From Brevundimonas sp. (lineage in GTDB: Bacteria; Pseudomonadota; Alphaproteobacteria; Caulobacterales; Caulobacteraceae), in assembly GCF_027487935.1 (NCBI RefSeq), contig NZ_JAIYCP010000027.1:1-39241 (forward strand): DNA of 39,241 nucleotides, in the 5' to 3' direction. Below, one piece after another: positions 9,691 through 18,630 of the stretch. The notes under the pieces were generated by a model, which did not search any database, was not told the DNA's origin, and saw only the letters and a list, made by a program, of their open reading frames with translations. Within the stretch, counting starts at the first letter, position 1. Every line of letters begins with the position of its first letter. Position numbers and translations under genes: made by a program.

Positions 9691-9902
9691 GTAAAGCGGT
9701 TTTTTTCACGCGGGTGTTGAGTTTGCACGGGATTTGTCCGGGCGCGGATCGAGCTGTGTGGCTCGCCTTGATCGTACCGCCTTCGGCAATGATCCGCAGG
9801 GCCGGCGGTCGCGGCCGTCGCGGGCTCGCCTGTGGCCGGTTACGCTGGACGAAATCGCCGCGGACGTGCCATTAAGACTTGCCTCGCAGGCCTGTTCAGG
9901 TG

Positions 9903-10760
9903 ATGCGGCGCGCCCTTGCAACCGCTTCCAGCGTGTCCATGACCTCAACTGCCGCAGCCGTCGCGCCCAGTGCCGGACCCAGTGTCGTATCGGCCCGGGA
10001 CGTGTCCAAGACTTTTGGCGCCCGAAAGGCCCTGAACGGCGTGTCCGTAGAGGTCGCAGCCGGAGAAATGGTCGCCCTGATCGGGCCGTCCGGCTCGGGC
10101 AAGTCGACCCTCCTGCGCTCCATCACCGGCCTCCAGAGTATCGACCCCGGCAAGGGCACCATCAGTGTCTTCGGCGAGGTCGTGCAGAAGAACGGCCGCA
10201 CCACCGGAGCCACCCGCGCGGCGCGCCAGAAGCTCGGCATGATCTTCCAGCAGTTCAACCTGGTCGGCCGGCTGTCGCTCTTCTCCAATGTCATGCTGGG
10301 CGCGCTTGGTCGCCTTCCCGGCTGGAAGGGCTTCATCGGAGCCTGGCCGAAGGCCGACAAACACATGGCCATGGCGGCCCTGCATCGCGTCGGAGTCTCG
10401 GACTACGCCGCCCAGCGCGCCAATACCCTGTCCGGCGGCCAGCAGCAGCGCGGGGCCATTGCCCGGGCCCTGGTCCAGGGTGCCAAAGCCATCCTCGCCG
10501 ACGAGCCTGTGGCCTCGCTGGACCCGGTCTCGGCCCGCAAGGTCATGGAACTGCTGGTCGAGCTGAACAAACGTGACGGCTTCGGCGTCATCGTCACCCT
10601 GCACCAGGTCGATTACGCCATCCGCTATTGCAATCGCGTGATCGCCCTCAAGGCCGGAGAGGTCGTCTATGACGGCCCGTCCACCGGCCTGGATACGAAA
10701 CAATTGATCGACATCTACGGTCCCGAATTCGAGGACGCGTTCTGGGAAGCCAAGGCATGA
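9903..10760 (+). CDS. phnC: Phosphonate/phosphate-type ABC importer, ATP-binding protein
   Basis: The ATPase of a PhnCDE importer, bound to the inner face of the membrane permease. Walker A is GPSGSGKST (about residues 61-69 of this reading), the Q-loop is in FQQFNLVGRLSLF, the signature is LSGGQQQR, Walker B is AILADEPVASLD, and the switch histidine is in LHQVD. FNLVGRLS and the closing IYGPEF segment are typical of PhnC. The start is uncertain: TTG 9879, ATG 9903 and ATG 9939 are all in frame and none has a strong ribosome site; the ABC domain begins soon after 9939, so that start would also give a complete protein. Its last bases ATGA overlap the start of phnD. The upstream Pho box suggests phosphate-starvation control. 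Confidence 0.93.
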   Translation: MRRALATASSVSMTSTAAAVAPSAGPSVVSARDVSKTFGARKALNGVSVEVAAGEMVALIGPSGSGKSTLLRSITGLQSIDPGKGTISVFGEVVQKNGRTTGATRAARQKLGMIFQQFNLVGRLSLFSNVMLGALGRLPGWKGFIGAWPKADKHMAMAALHRVGVSDYAAQRANTLSGGQQQRGAIARALVQGAKAILADEPVASLDPVSARKVMELLVELNKRDGFGVIVTLHQVDYAIRYCNRVIALKAGEVVYDGPSTGLDTKQLIDIYGPEFEDAFWEAKA

Positions 10761-11752
10761 CCCTGCCATCCTTTACCCGCCGACTGGCGCTCGCCGCCGT
10801 TCTCGCCTTCGGAGTCGCCTCGTGCGGCGGTGGTGATGAAAAGGCCGGCACCGCGCCGTCGGAGATTACCTTCTCCATCCTGTCGGCCGAGGGTCAGAAT
10901 TCGTCCGGACCGCTCTGGGAGCCCCTGCTCGAGGACATGTCCAAGGCCATCGGCATTCCGGTAAAGACCCATTTCGGCTCAAACTATACGGTGCTGGTGG
11001 AGGCCATGCGGGCCGACCAGACCCAGGTGGCCTGGTTCTCGGCCAAGCCGGCGCTTGAGGCTGTCGATCGCTCGGACGGCGAGGTCATTGCCCGCACCGT
11101 CGATCTGGAGGGGCTCGACAGCTACCGCTCGACCCTGATCGTCCGCGTGGATTCCGGCATCACGCTTGACCAGGTCATGGCCTGCGGCAAGCGGTTTGAT
11201 TTCGGGATCGGCGACGCCCAGTCGACTTCGGGCACGCTCGCGCCGCTGACCTTCCTGTTCAATCCGCGGAACATCAACCCGGCCCAGTGCTTCAAGACCG
11301 TGCGGTCTGCCAACCATCAGGCCAATGCGCTCGCCGTGGCCACCGGCCTCGTGGATGTAGCCACCTCCAACACCGTCAATACGGTCTTCCTGACCCGCCA
11401 GAATCCCCAGGCCGCGGCCCAGATTCGGGAAATCTGGCAGTCGCCGCCCATCCCCGAGAGCGGGATCGTCATCCGCGAGGATCTGGACCCGGCCCTGAAG
11501 GAGAAGATCCGCAGCTTCTTCCTGACCTACGGCCAGGGCGAAGGAGCCGAGGCCGAGCGCCAGCGTCGGGTGCTGGCAGGTCTCAACTATTCGCAGTTCC
11601 GGGCGGCGGATGACAGCTACCTGAACCCTGTCCGTGAAATGGTCGCTGATCGTCAGCTCAGTGAAGCCCGCGCCGGCGGCGATGCCGCCGGGGTGGCTGC
11701 TGCCGAGAAGGAGCTGCAGCGGCTGCGCAGCCTGCGCGAGGTCCAGCCTTGA
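10757..11752 (+). CDS. phnD: Phosphonate/phosphate-type ABC importer, substrate-binding lipoprotein
   Basis: A 331-residue solute-binding protein anchored by a lipoprotein signal (lipobox VASC, about C23). The body has the PhnD-family features: the ILSAEGQ start strand, LVEAMRADQTQVAWFSA, and the DAQSTSGTLAPLTFL segment that carries ligand-binding Ser/Thr residues. A charged C-terminal extension (about residues 300-331) is rich in Glu, Arg and Ala. Members of this family bind phosphonates, phosphite, hypophosphite or phosphate, and the ligand cannot be read from the sequence. It overlaps phnC by ATGA and the next gene by TTGA, so all three are translated together. No C-P lyase or phosphonatase gene lies next to it. 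Confidence 0.93.
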   Translation: MTLPSFTRRLALAAVLAFGVASCGGGDEKAGTAPSEITFSILSAEGQNSSGPLWEPLLEDMSKAIGIPVKTHFGSNYTVLVEAMRADQTQVAWFSAKPALEAVDRSDGEVIARTVDLEGLDSYRSTLIVRVDSGITLDQVMACGKRFDFGIGDAQSTSGTLAPLTFLFNPRNINPAQCFKTVRSANHQANALAVATGLVDVATSNTVNTVFLTRQNPQAAAQIREIWQSPPIPESGIVIREDLDPALKEKIRSFFLTYGQGEGAEAERQRRVLAGLNYSQFRAADDSYLNPVREMVADRQLSEARAGGDAAGVAAAEKELQRLRSLREVQP

Positions 11753-12573
11753 CCAACGCCGCCGTTTCCAGCGCGGTCGCCGCCTCACCGGTCCCTAAGC
11801 CCCCGACCAAGTCGCTGGGGGCTTGGGCGCTTGATGTCCTGATCTGGGGCGGCGTCGCCGTGATCCTGCTGATCAGCATCGACGCGGTCGATCTGAAGAA
11901 CATCTGGAGCGTGGCCAGCAATTCCGACCGTATCGAGGTCATCGCCCGGGATCTTCTGCGTCCCGACTTCACCGACTGGCCACTGTTCGTCGCCAAGATG
12001 TGGGAGACGGTCCAGATCGCCCTCTGGGGCACATTCCTGGCGGTGTTTCTGGGAGTCCCGCTGGGCCTGGCTGCAGCGCGCAACATCGCCCCTATCTGGG
12101 TAGTGACGCCCGTCCGGTGGCTGATGAACCTGCTCCGCTCAATCCCCGATCTGGTCATGGGCCTGCTGTTTGTCGTCGCCGTCGGCCTCGGCCCCCTCGC
12201 CGGTGTTCTGGCGATCACCCTGAATACGGCAGGCGTACTGGCCAAATTGTTTTCCGAAGCGGTCGAGTCCATCGACAAGGGCCCGGTCGAGGGCGTGCGC
12301 GCCACCGGTGCCTCGCCCCTGCACGAGATCATGTGGGGGGTGATCCCGCAGGTCGCGCCGCTGTGGACCTCCTTTGCCCTCTACCGGTTCGAGTCCAACA
12401 GCCGTTCGGCGACGGTGCTTGGTCTGATCGGGGCCGGCGGCATCGGCCAGGTTCTGTTCGAGCGCATGAACGGGTTTGAGTTCGGCCAGGTCTCGGCCAT
12501 CGTCATCATCGTCGTCATCGCCGTGACCCTGATCGACATGCTGTCCCAGGCCATGCGCAAGCGGCTGCTGTAG
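11749..12573 (+). CDS. phnE: Phosphonate/phosphate-type ABC importer, permease
   Basis: A 274-residue inner-membrane permease with about six membrane segments. The coupling loop that contacts the ATPase is seen as EAVESIDKGPVEGVRATGAS, a good match to the EAA motif of PhnE proteins, and GLIGAGGIGQVLFE near the end is also typical. The start is TTG at 11749, overlapping the phnD stop as TTGA. The N-terminal 25 residues before the first membrane helix are low-complexity Ala/Pro. Only one permease gene is present, so the channel would be a homodimer. A terminator lies 22 bases after the stop. Confidence 0.92.
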   Translation: MTNAAVSSAVAASPVPKPPTKSLGAWALDVLIWGGVAVILLISIDAVDLKNIWSVASNSDRIEVIARDLLRPDFTDWPLFVAKMWETVQIALWGTFLAVFLGVPLGLAAARNIAPIWVVTPVRWLMNLLRSIPDLVMGLLFVVAVGLGPLAGVLAITLNTAGVLAKLFSEAVESIDKGPVEGVRATGASPLHEIMWGVIPQVAPLWTSFALYRFESNSRSATVLGLIGAGGIGQVLFERMNGFEFGQVSAIVIIVVIAVTLIDMLSQAMRKRLL

Positions 12574-12595
12574 GCATCGCAAGCCGGACAAGGAA

Positions 12596-12632
12596 AAGCC
12601 CGCCTCCGCTTTCGCAGGGGCGGGCTTCTTTC
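12596..12632. terminator. Bidirectional terminator between phnE and thrS
   Basis: AAGCCCGCC (12596-12604) pairs with GGCGGGCTT (12619-12627), followed by TCTTTC on + and preceded by an A-rich run that becomes TTTTCC on -. It separates the two convergent transcripts. Confidence 0.8.
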
Positions 12633-12645
12633 ATTCCGGACCGGA

Positions 12646-14571
12646 TCAGGCCGGGCGCAGATCCGGCGGCGTGGCCTCTTCCGTCAGGATGCGGATCGCC
12701 TCGTCCAGCGACACCAGTTCCTGGGCCTGTGAGCCCAGACGGCGGATCGCCACCGTGCCCGCCTCGGCCTCGTTCTTGCCGACCACGGCAATGACCGGGA
12801 CCTTGCCGACCGAGTGCTCCCGCACCTTGTAGCCGACCTTCTCATTGCGCAGATCCAGCTCGGCGCGCAGGCCGACGGCCTTGAGCCGTTCGACCACCTC
12901 GCGGGCATAGTCGTCAGCCTCGGAGACGATGGTCGCCACCACCACCTGGGTCGGGGCCAGCCAGAGCGGGAAGGCCCCGGCATAGTTCTCGATCATGATG
13001 CCGATGAACCGCTCGAACGAGCCGAGGATGGCCCGGTGCAGCATGACCGGCCGGTGCTTCTGGCCGTCCTCGCCGATATACTCCGCGTTCAGACGTTCCG
13101 GCAGGACATAGTCGAGCTGCAACGTGCCGCAGGTCCAGGTCCGGCCGATGGCGTCCTTGACGATGAAGTCCAGCTTGGGCGCATAGAAGGCCCCATCGCC
13201 CTCGGCGATGACCGGATCGACCCCGGCCAGTCGCGCGGCCTCGCCCAGCATGGCCTCGGCCTTGTCCCAGAATTCGTCCGTGCCGGCGCGCACTTCCGGC
13301 CGGGTGGCCAGGGCGATCTCATGGGTCTGCATGCCCAGGTCGGCGTGGATCATCTGCGTCAGGCGGATGAACCGTTCCGTCTCCTCGACGATCTGGTCCT
13401 CGCGGCAGAAGATGTGGGCGTCGTCCTGGGTGAAGCCGCGCACCCGCATCAGCCCGTGCAGGGCCCCCGAGGGCTCATAGCGATGGCAGGCCCCGAACTC
13501 GGCCATGCGCAGCGGCAGCTCGCGATAGGACCGCTGGCCCTGATCGAAGATCTGGACGTGGCCGGGGCAGTTCATCGGCTTGAGGGACAGGGTCTCACCC
13601 TCGACCGTCTCGCAGACGAACATGTTGGGGCGGTATTTCTCCCAGTGACCCGACTTCTCCCAGAAGGTCCGGTCCAGCACCTGGGGCGTCTTGACCTCGA
13701 CATAGCCGGCGGCGTCCAGACGGCGGCGCATATAGGCCTCCAGCACCCGCCACAGGATCCAGCCCTTGGGGTGCCAGAAGACCATGCCCCGGCCTTCTTC
13801 CTGCATGTGGAACAGGCCCATGGCCTTGCCGATGCGGCGGTGGTCGCGCTTCTCCGCCTCCTCGACACGCAGCAGATAGGCGTCGAGATCCTCCTTCGAG
13901 GCCCAGGCCGTCGCATAGATGCGCTGCAGCTGCGGATTGCGGTGGTCGCCGCGCCAGTAGGCCCCCGCCAGCTTGGTCAGTTTGAAGGCCTTGCCGACGA
14001 ATTTGGTCGAGGGGAAATGCGGCCCCCGGCACAGGTCGATCCATGTCCCCGTGCGATAGGTGGTGATCGTCTCCGTGCCCGGAAGGTCGCGGATCAGCTC
14101 GGCCTTGAAGGTCTCGCCCTTGCCTTCGAACAGGGCGATGGCGGCCTCGCGCTCCCAGACCTCCCGGACCAGCTTTTCATCGCGGTCGACAATCTCGGCC
14201 ATCTTCTTCTCGATGGCGGCGAAGTCGTCGGTCGAGAACGGTTCCTCGCGGTGGAAGTCGTAATAGAAGCCGTCATCGATCGCCGGGCCGATGGTCACCT
14301 GGGTGCCGGGGAACAGCTCCTGCACGGCCTGGGCCAGCACATGGGCCGCATCGTGGCGGATGGTCTCGAGGGCTTCGGGATCATCGCGCATGATCAGTTT
14401 GAAGTCGCCGGAGCCGCCCAGCGGCCGGTCGAGGTCGCGCTGTTCGCCGTTCAGGGCGACGAGGGCCGCGCGCTTCGCCAGCGAGGGGGAGATGGAGGCG
14501 GCCACGTCACGGCCCGTGGCGTCGTCGGGATACTGGCGCGCGGCGCCGTCGGGAAATCTGAGGTCGATCAT
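12646..14571 (-). CDS. thrS: Threonyl-tRNA synthetase
   Basis: Charges tRNA-Thr with threonine. The 641-residue protein has the expected order: N-terminal TGS domain beginning MIDLRFPDG, an editing domain with the zinc-binding-like HDAAH motif and CRGPHFPS, then the class II catalytic core with MNCPGHV (zinc cysteine), the motif 2 loop [12 protein letters not shown], and motif 3 [13 protein letters not shown], and the C-terminal anticodon-binding domain. The ATG at 14571 is fixed by a four-base ATGA overlap with the yidD stop and gives a normal length; an upstream extension would swallow yidD. It is the last gene of a minus-strand run with yidD and the IscU-like gene. Confidence 0.97.
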   Translation of the reverse strand: MIDLRFPDGAARQYPDDATGRDVAASISPSLAKRAALVALNGEQRDLDRPLGGSGDFKLIMRDDPEALETIRHDAAHVLAQAVQELFPGTQVTIGPAIDDGFYYDFHREEPFSTDDFAAIEKKMAEIVDRDEKLVREVWEREAAIALFEGKGETFKAELIRDLPGTETITTYRTGTWIDLCRGPHFPSTKFVGKAFKLTKLAGAYWRGDHRNPQLQRIYATAWASKEDLDAYLLRVEEAEKRDHRRIGKAMGLFHMQEEGRGMVFWHPKGWILWRVLEAYMRRRLDAAGYVEVKTPQVLDRTFWEKSGHWEKYRPNMFVCETVEGETLSLKPMNCPGHVQIFDQGQRSYRELPLRMAEFGACHRYEPSGALHGLMRVRGFTQDDAHIFCREDQIVEETERFIRLTQMIHADLGMQTHEIALATRPEVRAGTDEFWDKAEAMLGEAARLAGVDPVIAEGDGAFYAPKLDFIVKDAIGRTWTCGTLQLDYVLPERLNAEYIGEDGQKHRPVMLHRAILGSFERFIGIMIENYAGAFPLWLAPTQVVVATIVSEADDYAREVVERLKAVGLRAELDLRNEKVGYKVREHSVGKVPVIAVVGKNEAEAGTVAIRRLGSQAQELVSLDEAIRILTEEATPPDLRPA

Positions 14572-14819
14572 GTCTTCGTCTTTGCGGGCGGCACCGGATC
14601 GTATTTCCAGCCTTCGCCGAAGGGTTGGCATTTGCAGAGGCGTTTGGCGGTGAGCCATCCCCCCTTGAGCGGTCCGTGCTGGATAAGCGCGTCCCGTCCA
14701 TAGTCCGAGCAGGTCGGCCTGAAACGGCAAGACTGCCCGATCAGGGGTGACAGCGTCAGCTTGTAGCCCCGGTGGGCCAGCCGCACGCCGCGTTCGTAGA
14801 GGGTTTCGCCGGAAGCCAT
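14568..14819 (-). CDS. yidD: Membrane protein insertion efficiency factor YidD
   Basis: A small 83-residue protein that assists YidC-dependent membrane insertion. It has the invariant family pattern: [27 protein letters not shown] with its two cysteines, followed by [31 protein letters not shown]. An amphipathic N-terminal segment probably associates with the inner membrane. It is usually beside rnpA/yidC, but in many alphaproteobacteria it sits, as here, next to an IscU-like gene and elsewhere from yidC. Its stop codon overlaps the thrS start, so expression of the two is coupled. Confidence 0.93.
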   Translation of the reverse strand: MASGETLYERGVRLAHRGYKLTLSPLIGQSCRFRPTCSDYGRDALIQHGPLKGGWLTAKRLCKCQPFGEGWKYDPVPPAKTKT

Positions 14820-14863
14820 GTCGCCGCGCTTATCCCCCGGCAGACGCCGAGGAGCAACGGGCT

Positions 14864-15334
14864 CTAGGCCGCACCGGCGAGGCTAGTTCGAGTGTCGGGG
14901 CTTTTTCGGGCAAGGGCGGCCCGCACCGCGTCCAGCGTCGCCTCGACCGCGACCATGGTGGAGGCGTGGCGCGCCGGATAGTCGGCGACCTGTTTCAGGG
15001 CGCGCAGACCCTCGAACCGGCCCGTCGGACCCTCCCCGCCGGCCTTGAGCATGGTGGACATGGCGTCCCGGGCCGCGACCATTTCGTCGAGGGAGGTCCC
15101 GATCACGACCGCGCCGAGCACGCCCGCCGCCGCCTGGCCGAGGGCGCAGGCCTTGACGTCCTGGGCGAAGGTTTCGATCCGGCCTGCGTCGTCGAGCGTG
15201 ACGTCGACGATGGCCTTCGAGCCGCACAATCTGGCAACCCGTTCGCCCGTGCCGTCCGGCGCGGCCAGCCGTCCACTGTGCGGCAGATTGGCCGCCAGAC
15301 CGAGGATTCGCGCGCTGTAGAGCTCGTCGATCAT
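14864..15334 (-). CDS. IscU/NifU-N-like iron-sulfur scaffold homologue lacking the third cysteine
   Basis: A 156-residue protein with the IscU fold signature. C37 (RLCGSK) and C63 (KACALGQA) occupy the positions of the first two IscU cluster ligands. The third ligand region, normally R-x-K-C, reads YPARHAST with Ser at residue 125, so the classic three-cysteine site is incomplete. Many alphaproteobacteria carry such a degenerate scaffold next to yidD, so the substitution is likely a property of the subfamily and not decay. It may bind zinc or hand clusters over differently. It lies 44 bases upstream of yidD on the same strand. Confidence 0.82.
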   Translation of the reverse strand: MIDELYSARILGLAANLPHSGRLAAPDGTGERVARLCGSKAIVDVTLDDAGRIETFAQDVKACALGQAAAGVLGAVVIGTSLDEMVAARDAMSTMLKAGGEGPTGRFEGLRALKQVADYPARHASTMVAVEATLDAVRAALARKSPDTRTSLAGAA

Positions 15335-15351
15335 GAGGCGATTATAGGCGA

Positions 15352-16167
15352 TCAGCTCCCCTGGAGCGACCCCCAGGTGCGGGCCTGATCCACGCCGGTC
15401 CCGGCGGCCCGTTCGCGCAGCCAGGACAGGTTACGGTCGGCCGCCTCGGGCGGCAGGTCGCGACGCAGCATCTGCTCCGCCTCGGCCAGATTGCCGGTCA
15501 GCCCCAGCACCATGGCCAGGTTGAGCCGGACCTTGAGCGAAGCGCCCGGCTGGGCCGCGGCGCGACGCAGCAGCGGCTCGGCACCGGCTGCATCGCCGCG
15601 GGTCATGGCTGAGATGGCCAGGTTCGACAGGACGTCAGGATTGTCCGGCGACAGGACCAGGGCCTGGGCCCAGGCTGCGCGGGCGTCGTCCGGTCGGCGC
15701 ACCTGCTCATAGGCCGTGCCCAGCAGTGACCAGGCCCGCCAGTCTCCGGGTCGGGCCTCGCGCGCGCCCTCCAGGGCGGCGATGCCATAGAAGGCCTGTC
15801 CGCGCGCGATGTGGGCGCGCCCGGACTCCAGCATGGCCTCGACGTTGTTCGGCTGAACCACCAGCACCTTGCTGGCCATTTCAGCGGCCTGGTCGAACCG
15901 GCCGAGCTCACGCAAGGCCTGCGCCGCCTTCACGCCGGCGACCGGGTCCATCGGGTCGATGTCGGCCTGGTCGGACCAGAAGATCTGGCGGCTCAACGGG
16001 TCGGCGCGGTCATAGGCGGCGCGAACCTCGGCTGCAGCCGGCTGACGGGCCATGGGCGCGGCCTGTGCCGGGGCCTGCGGCGCGGCCACGGGATCGGCCA
16101 TGACGGGCGCGGCGAGTCCGCCCAGAAGCAGGGCGACGGTTGCGATGCGGGCAGTCGTGCGCGACAT
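15352..16167 (-). CDS. Exported tetratricopeptide-repeat protein
   Basis: A 271-residue protein with a signal peptide (MSRTTARIATVALLLGGLAAPVMA, cleaved after VMA) followed by a Pro/Ala-rich linker and about four to five TPR repeats from residue 75 on (for example LRELGRFDQAAEMASKVLVVQPNN and LSNLAISAMTRGDAAGAEPLL). TPRs mediate protein contacts; the closest general resemblance is to TadD-like pilus-assembly TPR proteins, but no tad genes are nearby, so I give no specific role. The ATG at 16167 was chosen because it yields the signal peptide and has GGAG upstream. It is divergent from the aminopeptidase, sharing a 93-base promoter gap. Confidence 0.85.
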   Translation of the reverse strand: MSRTTARIATVALLLGGLAAPVMADPVAAPQAPAQAAPMARQPAAAEVRAAYDRADPLSRQIFWSDQADIDPMDPVAGVKAAQALRELGRFDQAAEMASKVLVVQPNNVEAMLESGRAHIARGQAFYGIAALEGAREARPGDWRAWSLLGTAYEQVRRPDDARAAWAQALVLSPDNPDVLSNLAISAMTRGDAAGAEPLLRRAAAQPGASLKVRLNLAMVLGLTGNLAEAEQMLRRDLPPEAADRNLSWLRERAAGTGVDQARTWGSLQGS

Positions 16168-16260
16168 GGAAGACGCTCCGGAAGGTTCGATCCGAGACTC
16201 GGGCTTTCTCGTCAATCCTTGGTTAAGATCGGGCCCGTGGGGCCGGAAAGGCTGCCGACC

Positions 16261-17640
16261 ATGTCCGTCCTGAACCCCGACCTGCTGAGTTCCGAGGCTG
16301 CGGGCGCGATTCCGGTGCGATTCGTGGGCCCGGACGGCCCGATCGAAGCCGCGCACCGGACCTGGGCCGAGACCAATGGCTTCAAGGGCAAGCCCGGCCA
16401 GATTCTGGTCGCGCCGGACGGGCAGGGCGGGATCGCCGCTGTGCTGGTCGGCACCGGAGAGCGTTTCGACCCACTGTCCGCCCGCGCCCTGCCCGCCAAA
16501 CTTCCGCCGGGCCTCTATCGCCTTGAAGCCGGAGCGGAGGACGCCCGCTCGGCGGCCCTGGCCTTTCTGCTCGGGACCTATGTGTTCGACCGTTACAAGG
16601 CCCGGTCGGAACGTGATCGCGTGCGGCTCGTTGCGCCGGAGGGGCTGGATGTCGAGGGTGCCCTGCGCATCGCCTCGGCCTGTGCCCTCGCCCGCGAGAT
16701 GATCGACACCCCGGCGGCCGACATGGGGCCGCTGCAGATCGAGACCATCGCCCGCGAGATCGCCACCGCCTCGGGGGCGACGATCACGGTGACGAGCGGC
16801 GCGACCCTGCTGGAAGACAACTATCCCGCTGTCCATGCCGTCGGTCGGGCCGCCGCCCCGCACCGGGCTCCGCGGGTCATCGAGATCGGCTGGAACCTTG
16901 ACCGCGCCGACCTCCCCCTGGTCGCGCTCGTCGGCAAGGGGGTCGTGTTCGATTCGGGCGGCCTCGACATCAAGCCGGCCGCCGGCATGCGCAATATGAA
17001 GAAGGACATGGGGGGTTCCGCCCATGCGCTGGCCCTTGGCCGGCTGGTCATGCAGGCGAACCTGCCGGTGCGGCTGGTGGTGCTGGTGGCGGCGGTGGAG
17101 AACGCCATCTCGGGTGACGCTTTCCGGCCCGGCGACATCCTGGACAGTCGCAAGGGGCTGACCATCGAGATCGGCAATACCGACGCCGAGGGCCGGTTGA
17201 TCCTTGCCGACATCCTCACCCGCGCGGGGGAGCACGCGCCGGACCTGACCCTCGACTTTGCCACCCTGACCGGGGCCGCCCGCGTCGCCCTCGGACCCGA
17301 GCTGCCGCCGCTCTATACAGACGACGAGACCCTCGCGGCGGACCTTCTCGAGGCCGGCCGTTCGGTCGGCGATCCGCTGTGGCGGATGCCGTTGTGGCCC
17401 GGCTATCGTGCCGCAATTGAAAGTGAGCTGGCCGACCTGCGCAACGACTCCGCCGGCTGGGCCCAGGCCGGTTCCGTCACGGCCGCCCTGTTCCTGCAGA
17501 GATTCGCCCCGATGACCGGTAGCTGGGCCCATATGGACATCTTCGCCTGGAACCCCCGAGCCCGCCCCGGCTGGCCCGAAGGCGGCGAGGCCCAGGCGCT
17601 GAGGGCGTGCTTTGAGATGCTGAAGCGGCGGTTCACTTAG
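16261..17640 (+). CDS. Leucyl aminopeptidase family protein (M17)
   Basis: A 459-residue cytosolic metallo-aminopeptidase that removes N-terminal residues from peptides. The M17 catalytic core is complete: GKGVVFDSGGLDIKPAAGMRNMKKDMGG supplies the active-site lysine and metal-binding aspartates, and the family signature NTDAEGRLILAD supplies Asp, Glu and the catalytic Arg. The protein is shorter at the N-terminus than E. coli PepA (503 aa), as in the alphaproteobacterial subgroup. The ATG at 16261 follows GGAAAGG. It is followed, after a 146-base gap with a palindromic repeat, by an NlpC/P60 gene, a pairing seen in Caulobacteraceae. Confidence 0.93.
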   Translation: MSVLNPDLLSSEAAGAIPVRFVGPDGPIEAAHRTWAETNGFKGKPGQILVAPDGQGGIAAVLVGTGERFDPLSARALPAKLPPGLYRLEAGAEDARSAALAFLLGTYVFDRYKARSERDRVRLVAPEGLDVEGALRIASACALAREMIDTPAADMGPLQIETIAREIATASGATITVTSGATLLEDNYPAVHAVGRAAAPHRAPRVIEIGWNLDRADLPLVALVGKGVVFDSGGLDIKPAAGMRNMKKDMGGSAHALALGRLVMQANLPVRLVVLVAAVENAISGDAFRPGDILDSRKGLTIEIGNTDAEGRLILADILTRAGEHAPDLTLDFATLTGAARVALGPELPPLYTDDETLAADLLEAGRSVGDPLWRMPLWPGYRAAIESELADLRNDSAGWAQAGSVTAALFLQRFAPMTGSWAHMDIFAWNPRARPGWPEGGEAQALRACFEMLKRRFT

Positions 17641-17657
17641 GTCTTGGGGCTTAGGTC

Positions 17658-17716
17658 GTAGGGCTTAGGGCTTAGGTCGAAGGTGACCCGAGCTGACCTT
17701 AAGCCCTAAGCTCTAC
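17658..17716. repeat. Long imperfect palindrome made of GGCTTAGG units
   Basis: The 5' arm 17658-17678 and the 3' arm 17695-17716 are reverse complements apart from two or three differences, with a 16-base loop. The left arm is part of a short array of GGGCTTAGG units that begins at 17647. It fills most of the gap between the aminopeptidase and the NlpC/P60 gene. It may act as a terminator for the former, but has no long T-run and looks more like a dispersed intergenic repeat. Confidence 0.7.
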
Positions 17717-17786
17717 GCCCTCCTCCCGTTAACGGCCCTTTCGGCTTCTTCCGATACGACAACGGCTCAATCGGACGAGTCCACGT

Positions 17787-18572
17787 TTGACCGCAGCCGC
17801 TGCCAGCCTTGATTCCCGCACCACCCTGGCCCGGCCCGATCTGGCCGAGCAGGCGCTGGAGGGGATTGTGCGTGCCGATGCCTTCCGTGCCGTCCGGGCG
17901 ATGCATTGCGCCATTCCGGTCGCCGACATCCACGCCGACGCCGTGGCGGGCGAACACCCGGTCGATCAGCTGATTTTCGGCGAGGCCTTTGATGTCCTCG
18001 ATTCGGGCGGCGACAAGGTCTGGGGCCGTGCCCGTCGCGACGGGGTCGTGGGCTGGGTCCGGCTGTCCGGGCTCGAGGATGGCGCGCCCCTCGCGACCCA
18101 TCGGATCGGCGCGACCGATCAGGACCTGCCCCTGAACGCCCTTGTCATCGAGGCGGGCGATCCCGCGGGCCTGGCCCCCATCGGCAGTTTCGCCGCCGAG
18201 CCGGTCGAGGTGGCCGAGCGGTTGCTGGGCACACCCTACAAGCTGGGCGGTCGCTCATCGCTGGGTACGGATTGCTGCGGTCTTGTCCAACAGGCGCTCT
18301 ATGCCTGCGGTCGCGCAGCCCCGCGCTATGCGGACCAGCAGGCGGAACTCGGACAGGCCGTGTCCGCCGGTCAGGCGCAACACGGCGATCTGGTGATCTG
18401 GCTGGACCCCCGGGAAGGCCCCTGGAACGGCCACGCCGGCTTCATCCTCGACGGCCACCGCGTGCTGCACGCTGTCGGAGGGCTGGGCGCGGTCGTGATC
18501 GAGTCGTTCGCCGAGGCGGATGCCCGCCATCGCGTGGCGGGCTCTGACGGCCCGGTTTTCCGCCGACTCTGA
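17787..18572 (+). CDS. NlpC/P60 family cysteine hydrolase with N-terminal SH3-like region
   Basis: A 261-residue protein of the C40 peptidase family, which cleaves peptide bonds in peptidoglycan stems. The C-terminal domain has the nucleophile C163 in TDCCGLVQ (the usual D-C-S-G is D-C-C-G), H216 in NGHAGF and H228 in VLHAV. The N-terminal 110 residues contain two bacterial SH3-like segments (AIPVADIHADA..., LIFGEAFDVLD..., GWVRLSGL). No signal peptide is visible, so either it is exported by another route or it acts on turnover peptides in the cytoplasm with the neighbouring aminopeptidase. The start is TTG at 17787; no better start lies in frame nearby. Confidence 0.88.
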   Translation: MTAAAASLDSRTTLARPDLAEQALEGIVRADAFRAVRAMHCAIPVADIHADAVAGEHPVDQLIFGEAFDVLDSGGDKVWGRARRDGVVGWVRLSGLEDGAPLATHRIGATDQDLPLNALVIEAGDPAGLAPIGSFAAEPVEVAERLLGTPYKLGGRSSLGTDCCGLVQQALYACGRAAPRYADQQAELGQAVSAGQAQHGDLVIWLDPREGPWNGHAGFILDGHRVLHAVGGLGAVVIESFAEADARHRVAGSDGPVFRRL

Positions 18573-18577
18573 CCGCA

Positions 18578-18607
18578 AGAAAAAAGGGCGGCCCGAAGAC
18601 CGCCCTT
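18578..18607 (-). terminator. Rho-independent terminator of the cytochrome c gene
   Basis: On the minus strand AAGGGCGG and CCGCCCTT (18607-18600 and 18591-18584) pair around an 8-base loop and are followed by TTTTTTCTT. It lies between two convergent genes and could slow both. Confidence 0.85.
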
Positions 18608-18630
18608 CCGTCATTCAGAAATCCCGAACC

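Noticed and set aside
9636..9875. A short 79-codon gene before phnC
   Set aside because: It covers the Pho box and ODC leader, has no family-like features, and its composition is that of non-coding DNA.
9734..10576. A 280-codon frame overlapping phnC
   Set aside because: phnC in another frame has all ABC motifs; this frame has none.
12814..14703. A 629-codon plus-strand frame over thrS
   Set aside because: Mirror of a well-supported essential gene; no motifs and biased composition show it to be a shadow.
16167..17532. N-terminal extension of the TPR gene to give 726 residues
   Set aside because: The extension is antisense to the M17 aminopeptidase. The signal peptide at the 16167 start marks the true beginning.
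17647..17678. TTAGGG-like telomere repeat
   Set aside because: Only a few imperfect copies in a bacterial intergenic palindrome; the likeness to telomere repeats is accidental.
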